Below are positions 53,706 to 61,776 of a stretch of 64,000 bases of DNA, in pieces. The notes beneath the pieces are model-generated. The model was given only the letters and a program-made list of their open reading frames with translations, did not search any database and had not been told where the DNA came from. The stretch covers positions 1 through 64,000 of the forward strand of contig JAEEMS010000008.1 in the NCBI GenBank assembly GCA_016283355.1, read 5' to 3'. The DNA is from Elusimicrobiaceae bacterium. GTDB taxonomy: Bacteria; Elusimicrobiota; Elusimicrobia; Elusimicrobiales; Elusimicrobiaceae. Each line of letters opens with the position of its first letter. Positions within the stretch are counted from its first letter, which is position 1. Position numbers and translations under genes: made by a program.

Positions 53706-53741
53706 AAAATTACAATATTTAATCCGGTGTGAAAAATATAT

Positions 53742-54449
53742 ATGAAAAAAATTAAAAAGAAAATCAAAGACGTAATCAAAAAGATTGCAGATTGGATTGA
53801 CCCTTATCACCAAAGTTTTTTGTTTTTTCCGTGGAAATTTTGGAGTATTTTGATAGTGGGGTTTCTTTGTGTGTGGATGACAAAACAAGTGGAGTATGTC
53901 CAGGGGTACCCCGCCGGTTTTCTTCTTCTAATTAACAATCCTGTCACCCATTTTGTTGTTTTCCTTGTGCACGAAATGCTGGGGCATAATATTGTAGGGG
54001 TAATTTTGTTCCTTATTTTTTCCAATTTTAATGTGGCTGTGGGGGCATGGTTACATACTTTTGCGGGTGACGGGGTTTCAATTCTTTTGCCGTTATCTTT
54101 GTATGTGGGAATGCTCCGCATACAGGGGGGGCGGTGGCTAATGCCGCTGTTTCTTTATTGGTTGTCTTTTGCATTTTTACATGCGGGTATATATGCATCG
54201 GATGCAACAGCGTGTTCATTTAGGTTGGCTTCATCGGATATGATGACAGTTCACCGTGCGGGCAGTGGCGTTTGTGGGGATTACCATAATCTTTTGGGAC
54301 CGCTTGGATTGCTTCCCTACGACCAATGGGTCGCAGGGCTATTGGTAGGACTGGGTATGTTTTGTTTCATAATGGCTGTGTGGAGTTTGTATCGCTACAT
54401 TTATCACGCGGAAGAGGATTATAAAAATACCCCAAAAACTCAATTTTAA
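53742..54449 (+). CDS. Membrane protein with HExxGH motif, first of three paralogues
   Basis: 235 residues with a basic N-terminus and about five hydrophobic segments. The array signature is at residues 17-36 (DWIDPYHQSF and PWKFWSI). H77-E78-x-x-G81-H82 sits in a hydrophobic segment, and a later GDYHNLLGPLGLLPYDQ segment (179-195) holds an Asp and a His. That pairing recalls membrane metallopeptidase-like (M50-like) families, from memory only. The C-terminus shares a Trp/Tyr/His-Glu pattern with the next two genes. No Shine-Dalgarno is clear. Function unknown. Confidence 0.75.
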   Translation: MKKIKKKIKDVIKKIADWIDPYHQSFLFFPWKFWSILIVGFLCVWMTKQVEYVQGYPAGFLLLINNPVTHFVVFLVHEMLGHNIVGVILFLIFSNFNVAVGAWLHTFAGDGVSILLPLSLYVGMLRIQGGRWLMPLFLYWLSFAFLHAGIYASDATACSFRLASSDMMTVHRAGSGVCGDYHNLLGPLGLLPYDQWVAGLLVGLGMFCFIMAVWSLYRYIYHAEEDYKNTPKTQF

Positions 54450-54463
54450 GGAACCTCATAACA

Positions 54464-55051
54464 ATGACACTTACGAAAGATAAAATCAAAACATGGTTTA
54501 AGGAGTTTATGGAATGGTTTGACCCTGACCATCAAAGTTTCCTCTATTTCCCTTGGGATCTTTGGAGCGTTTCGATGATGGCAATCTTTGATGTATGGCT
54601 GGTGACACAACCGAAATCTTTTTTGGGCGGCTTATTGATGATATTATCTCCACTTTGGGGAATAATACTGTTTTTTTGGGGGGGTGCGTTTGTGCAGCTT
54701 GAATTTGCATTTCGCCCGCCGGTAATCAATGGAGAACTTGTGTTGCCAAAGGAACGAATAAATGAAATGTTTTATTTAGGGGGATTGTTCGGTTATTTGG
54801 GAACCATTGCCCTCTTAGTTTATTTATATAGAATAACTTTGCAAAGGGATAGCACGTGGTGGAGGGCAGTTCTCTTATTTATGTTAGCTTCGTGTTTGTG
54901 GTGTTGTGGAGCACATCTGCACCATGTAACGCATATAGGAGGAATCTTTTTCTCATCTTTGGGGGGATGCTTCTTATTTATTTCGCTATGGACCATGTGG
55001 CGTATGATTCGGCATGAAAAAAATCAAGAATCGAATGAGGAAAATTGGTAG
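54464..55051 (+). CDS. Membrane protein, second of three paralogues
   Basis: 195 residues, four or so hydrophobic segments. The N-terminal signature is EWFDPDHQSFLYFPWDLWSV (residues 17-36). The HExxGH motif of the first paralogue is missing. A different His cluster (HLHHVTH) lies in the C-terminal half. The end LFISLWTMWRMIRHEKN matches the C-terminal pattern of the array. AAGGAA stands about 12 nt before the ATG. Function unknown. Confidence 0.75.
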   Translation: MTLTKDKIKTWFKEFMEWFDPDHQSFLYFPWDLWSVSMMAIFDVWLVTQPKSFLGGLLMILSPLWGIILFFWGGAFVQLEFAFRPPVINGELVLPKERINEMFYLGGLFGYLGTIALLVYLYRITLQRDSTWWRAVLLFMLASCLWCCGAHLHHVTHIGGIFFSSLGGCFLFISLWTMWRMIRHEKNQESNEENW

Positions 55052-55106
55052 AGTGGTTTTCTTCAATGAGAAAATAAAATTGACTGAATAACGGAATGTT
55101 AGTAAC

Positions 55107-55763
55107 ATGAAAGCAATAAGTGCGTGCAAAGAAAAAATTAAAAGATTTATGGAATGGTTTGATCCATGGCACCAAAGTTTCTTCTATTTGCCATGGAACT
55201 TTTGGAGTATTTTATTAATGGTGGGGTTGGATGTATGGTTGGTAAACCCCAAGTCGTCTAACCTGGCGTTTCACCTGTATTTTGTAATATTTTCCGTAGG
55301 CATGGCAGTGGAGAAATTTTTTGTGTATGGTACGAAAACCTTTTTGTACCTTATCATATTTTTCGTGACGTTATTCGGTAAGTTTGTGCGGACGGGTTCT
55401 TATCGTATAGTGGATTATTTTTTCGTTTTCCGTGAAGATAAAATAAGTTATGTGAATTTTTTGTCTTCTCTCGATTCTGTATTACTTTTTTGTTGTCGGC
55501 TTATGTGGATTGTGATTTTGCTTTTACTTTACAGAAGAGCCCTACACAGGAACGGTGGGCGGCTATTTGGTGCTCCCTTTTTATTTGTGCTTTCTTCTTG
55601 TTGCCTGTGGTGGTCTATAAATGCTTCTTCGCCTATTGTAAAAATGCTCTTGATAGCATTAAGTGGGTTTTTCTTATTTGTAATACTATGGTCCGTATGG
55701 GATTCTTTTTGGCACAGTGAAGAACATTTGGAAGAGAATATGAAAAGACATGAAGAAATATAA
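55107..55763 (+). CDS. Membrane protein, third of three paralogues
   Basis: 218 residues, about five hydrophobic segments. The signature is EWFDPWHQSFFYLPWNFWSI, closer to the second paralogue than to the first. It has no HExxGH and few histidines in the middle. The C-terminus (LFVILWSVWDSFWHSEEH) keeps the array pattern. A terminator follows, so the array ends here. Function unknown. Confidence 0.75.
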   Translation: MKAISACKEKIKRFMEWFDPWHQSFFYLPWNFWSILLMVGLDVWLVNPKSSNLAFHLYFVIFSVGMAVEKFFVYGTKTFLYLIIFFVTLFGKFVRTGSYRIVDYFFVFREDKISYVNFLSSLDSVLLFCCRLMWIVILLLLYRRALHRNGGRLFGAPFLFVLSSCCLWWSINASSPIVKMLLIALSGFFLFVILWSVWDSFWHSEEHLEENMKRHEEI

Positions 55764-55780
55764 TGCGTTTTGAAATAATT

Positions 55781-55812
55781 AAAAACCCCTGCAAAAATTG
55801 CAGGGGTTTTTA
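55781..55812. terminator. Bidirectional terminator
   Basis: Stem AAAAACCCCTGCAA/TTGCAGGGGTTTTT between the membrane-protein array (+) and the PFOR gene (-). Confidence 0.9.
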
Positions 55813-55841
55813 ATTTCTAGTACGCGCAATGCGGCACAGTA

Positions 55842-58800
55842 TTATTTTTCTACTTTTTCAGCCGGTTGAATAGCAGCCAGTTGCTTGTAGAGGTCTCTGC
55901 GCCAGGCATATTCGGATTCGGCACGTTTAATAAGTTGTTTGGCCAATTCCGGATTGTCGCGCATTAAACCTTTGAAGCGGTTTTCACCACTCATGTAGTC
56001 CGCCAACGGCAAGGTAGGCGCGCCCAAGGAAGAATCCACATGGAGCGGGTTTTTGCCTTCGTAACGGGCTTCGGGGTTGAAGCGGTAGAGGATCCAGCGC
56101 CCGGCTTGTACCGCGCGTTTGGCTTCGCCCATACCTTTGGACATATCAATCCCGTGTGCAATACAGTGTGAGTAGGCAATTACGAGGGCCGGTCCGTCGT
56201 AAGCGTCCGCTTCCGCTAGCGCTTGGATGGTTTGATTCATGTTGGCCCCCAAAGCTACTTGCGCTACATAAATGTTGCCATAGGTCATCGCAATCATACC
56301 GAGGTCTTTTTTCGGCATTTGTTTACCGCCGGCCGCAAACAAGGCCTTGGCACCTAACGGCGTGGCTTTGGACATTTGACCACCGGTGTTGGAGTATACC
56401 TCGGTATCCAAGACCAAGATTTTGATGTTCTTGCCGGAGGCGAGTACATGGTCCAAACCGCCGTAGCCGATATCGTAGGCCCAGCCGTCACCGCCGAGAA
56501 TCCAAACGGATTTGCGGACGAGGTAGTCCGCTAAGCTGAGGATACGTTTGCAGGTTTCGCAACCTTTTTCGGCTCCTTTGTTCAAAATAGCTTTAAGATC
56601 CGCAATGCGTTTGCGTTGTTCTTCTACGCCGGCATCCGTGGTTTGATCGGCATTTAAAATTGCGTCAATCAAAGAAGAATGGGCTTTGAAGTTTTCATCT
56701 TCCTTGGCAGCAGTCAAAGCAGCTTTTGCATCGTGGTTTAACTGATCAAAGGCCAAGCGGATACCCAAACCGAATTCCGCATTGTCTTCAAACAAGGAGT
56801 TGGCCCAAGCCGGCCCTTTTCCATCGTCACGTTTGCAATAGGGTGTGGTGGGTAAGTTACCACCGTAAATAGAGGAACAACCCGTTGCGTTGGCGATGGC
56901 TAAGCGGTCTCCAAACAATTGCGTTAAGAGTTTGACGTACGGTGTTTCGCCGCAGCCGGCACACGCGCCCGAGAACTCGAAAAGCGGTTGTTTGAGTTGA
57001 GACCCTTTGACGGATTCTTTCTTGGTTTTTACATCGGCTTGTTTGAGCCCCAAGAAGAAGGCAAAGTTGTCAATTTCGTTTTCCCGTACGGAGAGTTGGT
57101 GTACCATGTTGATGGCTTTTTTCTCCGGGTTTTCTTTATTTTTGCCGGGGCAGTTAAATACACACGCACCGCAACCGGTACAATCTTCTACGGCTACTTG
57201 TACGGTGAATTTTTTGCCTGCGAGATCGGCTTTTCCGTCGGCAGATTTAAAGGTTTTGGGTGCGTTTTTGAGTTCGCTTTCGTCATACGCTTTGACGCGG
57301 ATTGCCGCGTGCGGGCAGACGATAGAGCAGAACGCGCATTGAATACAAGCATTGGGATCCCATTGCGGTACCATGAGCGCCACATTGCGTTTTTCGTATT
57401 GAGTGGTGCCTGTGGGGAATACGCCGCCTTCCGGCATTTTGCTGGTGGGCAAATCGTCCCCGCGGCCGGCGATCATTTCGCCTAATACGTCTTTTACAAA
57501 TGCAGGGGCATCGGCCGGTACCGGCGCTTTGGTGTGCAGTTTGGAAGTAACTTTTTTGTCATATTTTACTTCTTGCAATCCTGCCAAGGCCGCGTCCACG
57601 GCTTTGTAGTTCTTCTGCACCACTTCTTCACCTTTTTTGGAATAGGTTTTTTCAATGGCGTGTTTAATATCCGCAATAGCTTTTTCGGTAGGGATTACGC
57701 CCGCAATACCAAAGAATGCTGTTTGCATAATGGTGTTGGTGCGGGAGCCCATACCGGTTTTGAGCGCGATTTCGGAAGCGTCAATGGTGTAAACTTTCAA
57801 TTCGCGGTCAATAATCGTTTTTTGTACTTCGGCCGTTAAGTGATTCCAGATTTCAGTGGCGTTGTACGGAGCATTGATAAGTACCGTGGCGCCTTTTTTG
57901 GCTTTGCCGAGTACGTCGTATTTTTCCAAGAAATCAAACATGTGTACACCGATAAAATCAGCTTCTTGGATGAGGTACGGAGCGCGGATATATTCTTTAC
58001 CGAAGCGAATATGGGAAGTAGTCATAGACCCGGATTTTTTAGAGTCATAGACGAAATATCCTTGGGCAAAGAAACCATTGGCGCTGATAATTTTCATCGT
58101 GTTCTTGTTAGCACCGACGGTACCGTCAGAACCTAAACCGTAGAACATAGCAGCAAAAACATCTTTGCCTTTTTTGCTTTCTAATTTGGCTTTGGGTAAA
58201 GATAGGTTGGTCAAATCATCCACAATTCCGACAGTGAAGTGGACTTTGGGTTCTTTTTGAGCCAAATTATCAAAAATAGATTTTACATCAGAGGGGGTAA
58301 AATCTTTGGAGCCGATTCCATAGCGACCGCCGGTAATAAGCGGAGTGGTCGGGAATTTGGCTTTAGCTTCCTTGGACAGGAACGCAGAGCAAACGTCTTG
58401 GAAGAGCGGTTCGCCTAAAGAGCCGGGCTCTTTGGTGCGATCCATCACGGCTATTTTCTTAACGGTGCTCGGGATGACTTTGATGAAATCTTCGATAGAG
58501 AAGGGGCGGAACAATTTAATCTTGAGTACACCCACTTTTTCGCCTTTCATGGCTTCCACGGCGTTTTGGGCTACATCGGCACCGGAACCCATGATGACGA
58601 CCAAGCGTTCGGCGTCTTTGTCCCCAACGTATTGGAACAAATCATAGTGGCGGCCGGCAATTTTCTCAAATTTGGCCATTTCTTCTTTTACGATTTGCGG
58701 AACGGCATTGTAGAATTTGTTGACAGCTTCGCGAGATTGAAAGTAAACATCCGGGTTGGCGGCAGTACCGCGCACGGTAGGATGTTCCGGGTTCAAACCG

Positions 58801-59414
58801 CGGGCTTTGTGCTGGGCTACCAATTTATCGTCAATCATTTCCTTCATTTGTTCTTTTGTGAGCGGTTCCACCATGTTGAGTTCGTGGCTGGTGCGGAACC
58901 CATCAAAAAAGTGCATAAATGGTACTCTGGCACGCAAGGTAGACGCCTGGGAAATAAGCGCCATATCCATGGCTTCTTGAGGATTATCGGAACAAAGCAT
59001 GGCCCAGCCGGTGTGGCGTACGGACATTACATCGGAATGATCACCGAAAATAGACAAAGCGGTGGTGGCTAAGGCACGGGCCGAAACGTGAAATACGGTT
59101 GGCGTGAGTTCCCCGGCGATTTTATACATGTTCGGGATCATCAAAAGTAAACCTTGAGAAGCCGTAAAGGTGGTGGTAAGTGCCCCGGCTGTCAAAGAAC
59201 CGTGCACGGCACCGGAAGCACCGCCTTCGGATTGCAACTCATTTACAGAGGGGATATTTCCCCAGATGTTGGTTTCGCCTTTGGCACTTTTGGCGTCACA
59301 GATTTCGCCCATCGTAGAAGAAGGCGTAATCGGGTAAATAGCGATTACTTCGTTGGTGGCATGGGCGACGTGCGATACCGCGCTATTGCCGTCCATAGCA
59401 ACTAATTTGGCCAT
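55842..59414 (-). CDS. nifJ: Pyruvate:ferredoxin (flavodoxin) oxidoreductase
   Basis: A 1190-residue single-chain enzyme that oxidises pyruvate to acetyl-CoA and CO2 with ferredoxin as acceptor, central to anaerobic fermentation. Domains in order: pyruvate/TPP pyrimidine domain with IYPITPSSTMGE near the start, gamma domain, two [4Fe-4S] clusters at about 685-760 (CIQCAFCSIVCPHAA and CTGCGACVFNCPG), then the TPP-binding domain with CAGCGETPY, GDGWAYDIGYGGLDH and NTGGQ. AAGGAG lies slightly distant from the ATG. It is monocistronic. Confidence 0.97.
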   Translation of the reverse strand: MAKLVAMDGNSAVSHVAHATNEVIAIYPITPSSTMGEICDAKSAKGETNIWGNIPSVNELQSEGGASGAVHGSLTAGALTTTFTASQGLLLMIPNMYKIAGELTPTVFHVSARALATTALSIFGDHSDVMSVRHTGWAMLCSDNPQEAMDMALISQASTLRARVPFMHFFDGFRTSHELNMVEPLTKEQMKEMIDDKLVAQHKARGLNPEHPTVRGTAANPDVYFQSREAVNKFYNAVPQIVKEEMAKFEKIAGRHYDLFQYVGDKDAERLVVIMGSGADVAQNAVEAMKGEKVGVLKIKLFRPFSIEDFIKVIPSTVKKIAVMDRTKEPGSLGEPLFQDVCSAFLSKEAKAKFPTTPLITGGRYGIGSKDFTPSDVKSIFDNLAQKEPKVHFTVGIVDDLTNLSLPKAKLESKKGKDVFAAMFYGLGSDGTVGANKNTMKIISANGFFAQGYFVYDSKKSGSMTTSHIRFGKEYIRAPYLIQEADFIGVHMFDFLEKYDVLGKAKKGATVLINAPYNATEIWNHLTAEVQKTIIDRELKVYTIDASEIALKTGMGSRTNTIMQTAFFGIAGVIPTEKAIADIKHAIEKTYSKKGEEVVQKNYKAVDAALAGLQEVKYDKKVTSKLHTKAPVPADAPAFVKDVLGEMIAGRGDDLPTSKMPEGGVFPTGTTQYEKRNVALMVPQWDPNACIQCAFCSIVCPHAAIRVKAYDESELKNAPKTFKSADGKADLAGKKFTVQVAVEDCTGCGACVFNCPGKNKENPEKKAINMVHQLSVRENEIDNFAFFLGLKQADVKTKKESVKGSQLKQPLFEFSGACAGCGETPYVKLLTQLFGDRLAIANATGCSSIYGGNLPTTPYCKRDDGKGPAWANSLFEDNAEFGLGIRLAFDQLNHDAKAALTAAKEDENFKAHSSLIDAILNADQTTDAGVEEQRKRIADLKAILNKGAEKGCETCKRILSLADYLVRKSVWILGGDGWAYDIGYGGLDHVLASGKNIKILVLDTEVYSNTGGQMSKATPLGAKALFAAGGKQMPKKDLGMIAMTYGNIYVAQVALGANMNQTIQALAEADAYDGPALVIAYSHCIAHGIDMSKGMGEAKRAVQAGRWILYRFNPEARYEGKNPLHVDSSLGAPTLPLADYMSGENRFKGLMRDNPELAKQLIKRAESEYAWRRDLYKQLAAIQPAEKVEK

Positions 59415-59539
59415 AATAGGAAGTCTCCTTAGTTTGAATTAAAAAGGTTGTACTGCATTGTGTGCAGCGGTAGAATGAAAATCCTACTTACTTACATTAT
59501 AGAATTTTAGGATGTACTTGGCAATTTACGGGAAAAAGC

Positions 59540-59570
59540 AAAAAACCCGCCTTTTGGGCAGGTTTTTCGA
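59540..59570 (-). terminator. Terminator of the secreted-protein gene
   Basis: An imperfect stem AAAAACC.GCC/GGC.GGTTTTT whose minus-strand reading ends in a T-run just past the stop at 59587. Confidence 0.75.
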
Positions 59571-59586
59571 TAAAAACACATAAAAC

Positions 59587-60153
59587 TTACAACTCTAACA
59601 AAGCATTTATCCAATGCTCGGAAAGGGAGCGAACGGTCGATTTAAATACTTCCGCGGGCGGCAGGGAAACAAGATTGTCATATTCGTCCGTTAAAGGTAC
59701 AAAAGGAACTTGTAAATCCATCGAAAAAGAAAATTCATATACGCGGATTCCTTTTGATGTTTCCTTTGCTCTTGTTATGGTAAAAACGGCTTTTTCCGCT
59801 TTGTCATTATTGTTGATTAAATAATAACGGTTTTGAATGTAGAAATCTTGTTTGCCCGGTTCTTTGGAAACGAAAGTCGGTTCTTTGGTTTGATAGTTTC
59901 CGTTTTCATCTCGTTCATTTAACTCCGACCAAAAGAAAATTTCAAAATCATCCTTCTCCATATTTGTGATAGTCAAAGAAACTTCGCGATACGGATTCTT
60001 GGGGGATAATTGATAAACTATTTCGTCCTCGGAAGATTTGGTCAGTTCCAAAGGGAAACGGTCAAACAGGAGAGTATTCTGTGCGGAAGGAATATGGGCC
60101 ATTGCCGATATGTTTAGTAAACACAAAGAAATTAAACAAATTAGTTTTTTCAT
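59587..60153 (-). CDS. Secreted protein of unknown function
   Basis: 188 residues with a signal peptide (1 to about 18, ending in AMA). The mature chain is beta-rich and charged, with no cysteine and no motif I recognise. AAAGGAG precedes the ATG. Its promoter carries a long perfect palindrome just upstream of the -35, as for other secreted genes in this window. Confidence 0.75.
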   Translation of the reverse strand: MKKLICLISLCLLNISAMAHIPSAQNTLLFDRFPLELTKSSEDEIVYQLSPKNPYREVSLTITNMEKDDFEIFFWSELNERDENGNYQTKEPTFVSKEPGKQDFYIQNRYYLINNNDKAEKAVFTITRAKETSKGIRVYEFSFSMDLQVPFVPLTDEYDNLVSLPPAEVFKSTVRSLSEHWINALLEL

Positions 60154-60179
60154 GCTTTTGCTCCTTTTATTTTTCTATA

Positions 60180-60244
60180 TTTTAAAATTTAATGTTTAAA
60201 AGCGGCAAGGGCCATTAGACCTAATTGTTTCTTAGGTCTAATGG
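60180..60244 (-). promoter_or_regulatory. Promoter and 13-bp-arm palindrome of the secreted-protein gene
   Basis: CCATTAGACCTAA (60212-60224) and TTAGGTCTAATGG (60232-60244) are perfectly complementary around a 7-nt loop. On the minus strand a GGCCC then TTGCCG (-35 candidate) follows, with TAAAAT 18 nt further. The palindrome also lies in the upstream region of the divergent glycosyltransferase gene. Confidence 0.55.
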
Positions 60245-60300
60245 GAATTTAAGGTATTTATAACCTCTTTGCTAATTTGGTGCTTAGGGGCGGTCTTTTG

Positions 60301-60306
60301 TATACT
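60301..60306 (+). promoter_or_regulatory. -10 box of glycosyltransferase copy 1, leaderless type
   Basis: TATACT ends 6 nt before the ATG. No Shine-Dalgarno. Confidence 0.55.
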
Positions 60307-60312
60307 ATAAAT

Positions 60313-61512
60313 ATGAAGAGTTTTGAACGGTTTCTCCGACAACATCGGCTTTTGTGTGTCGCCTATGAAAGTGTGCGCTATGGGTGGCATAAGATTTGTC
60401 CGATTTCTACGCCTACGCCTGTTTGGTACGGATTTGATAAACGGCCCTCCCAAATGGCAATAGAAAAAATGCCGTTGGACCATGACTGGTATCACATTAA
60501 TCGCTCTCTATACCGCCACGAACATATATACTACAATCTACAAAATGCACTTCGGGTAAACCCAAAAGTGAAAGGGATCGCGTTTGTCTTCTTCATGGGA
60601 ATTGGGGATTACCTGTATACCACTCCTATTTGGGAAAAATTAAAAGAGCAATTTCCGCATATTCCTTTTTATGCATATGTGGGAGGACAATTTGATCGAA
60701 ATAATTCTCCGTTGGTAGGAAAATTATTAGAAGAAAATCCTCATTTTGAGAAAATTTTTTATTTCAAAGGAACACGCCATCCGCTTATTTGGAAAAACTA
60801 TGACTATTGCGAAGTTTTTTCTAAAGTACCAGCGGACTTTTTAGTTATTCCTGTTTACTATGAATATAGTGTGCGCACTTCTCACAGGGTGTATAGTTTA
60901 TTTGAAACTTTTGGCTTATCTGTCCCGCAAGAGGTCCCTGCACCCCAAATGTATTTTCCTAAAGAGGTAGCACCTGTAGTGCAGTTTTATTTGGAGCAAA
61001 TACGTCAGGGAGCTCAGGATAAAAAACGAATCGTGTTTCTACAGTTGGATTCACGTAGCTCCAGTTACACGTATCCATATGTGCGGGAGCTAGCAAACGG
61101 ACTTATTGCACAAGGATATTATGTGATCAGTGTTACCAAAGGTGGCCCCGTTGAGAATTCGGCTTATTTGGAACTTGATATCAAAAAACTGGCTATTAAT
61201 CAAACCTGGCAATTGTTATATTTGCTGAAAAAAGAATATTCCGTGTATGTTGTAGCGGTTAATTCTGTATTTTGGGCGGCATCAGCCGGGCTTGATTTGA
61301 AAAATCTAGGACTTCAACATTGGATAGATAAAAAAGTCCATAATTTGTGGTACCCAAACATAGAGGTGGTAACAAATTATGTTTATCCATTGTTACCTCG
61401 GGATAAACAGATTATTGCTCCTCCGGAAAGTTTCACTCCCTACAATCGAAAAATGGTTAATTATAAACCGGAGTGGATAATCAGATGGTTTAAAGAAAAG
61501 TTCGAACGTTAG
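60313..61512 (+). CDS. GT9-like glycosyltransferase, copy 1
   Basis: 399 residues from MKSFERFLRQH. The stretch FFMGIGDYLYTTPIWEKLKEQFPHI resembles the N-terminal GT9/heptosyltransferase motif (GIGD...TTP...LK..FP). The C-terminal half has GGPVENSAYLEL and NSVFWAASAGL, matching the GT-B donor-site layout. No membrane helix is present, so it is probably cytoplasmic or peripheral. It may add a sugar to LPS core or another glycan. Copy 2 of the same length lies 264 bp downstream, and parts are identical in DNA. Confidence 0.75.
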   Translation: MKSFERFLRQHRLLCVAYESVRYGWHKICPISTPTPVWYGFDKRPSQMAIEKMPLDHDWYHINRSLYRHEHIYYNLQNALRVNPKVKGIAFVFFMGIGDYLYTTPIWEKLKEQFPHIPFYAYVGGQFDRNNSPLVGKLLEENPHFEKIFYFKGTRHPLIWKNYDYCEVFSKVPADFLVIPVYYEYSVRTSHRVYSLFETFGLSVPQEVPAPQMYFPKEVAPVVQFYLEQIRQGAQDKKRIVFLQLDSRSSSYTYPYVRELANGLIAQGYYVISVTKGGPVENSAYLELDIKKLAINQTWQLLYLLKKEYSVYVVAVNSVFWAASAGLDLKNLGLQHWIDKKVHNLWYPNIEVVTNYVYPLLPRDKQIIAPPESFTPYNRKMVNYKPEWIIRWFKEKFER

Positions 61513-61514
61513 AA

Positions 61515-61541
61515 AAATCCCGTCCAATGGATGGGATTTTA
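61515..61541 (+). terminator. Terminator of glycosyltransferase copy 1
   Basis: Stem AAAATCCCGTCC/GGATGGGATTTT with one mismatch. It is the counterpart of the terminator at 62976-63009. Confidence 0.7.
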
Positions 61542-61542
61542 A

Positions 61543-61680
61543 TTAGAATTTATTATAAGTGACAATTTCTTCTAACTTGGCGTGGGGGAGCGGATCGGGC
61601 GTTTCCGCAGGGTAGCCCAACGCAAATAAATGTTCTATTTCCCCCTTTGGATAACTTGAAATTTTAGTATCAGCTATCTT
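61543..61680 (-). pseudogene. Nitroreductase remnant, C-terminal part only
   Basis: The minus strand encodes about 46 codons ending in a stop at 61543. They include IEHLFALGYPAE and a final EEIVTYNKF. The intact nitroreductase at 63011 has IEHLFALGYPAE and TEIVSYNKF in the same places. An in-frame stop lies just upstream of the readable part, no start codon serves it, and the N-terminal two-thirds are missing. It is the decayed partner of glycosyltransferase copy 1. Confidence 0.85.
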
Positions 61681-61763
61681 CTTATAATGTACGTAGAATT
61701 TCCGCTAAGATTTATTAAAATGAGTTGCTTTCGCCAGTGTTGCATACGAATATGATATTTTGC

Positions 61764-61769
61764 TATACT
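61764..61769 (+). promoter_or_regulatory. -10 box of glycosyltransferase copy 2, leaderless type
   Basis: TGC-TATACT ends 7 nt before the ATG. No Shine-Dalgarno. Confidence 0.55.
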
Positions 61770-61776
61770 GTCAAAT

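Noticed and set aside
60212..60244. The 13-bp palindrome as a factor-independent terminator
   Set aside because: It has no T-run on either strand and lies between divergent genes, upstream of both promoters.
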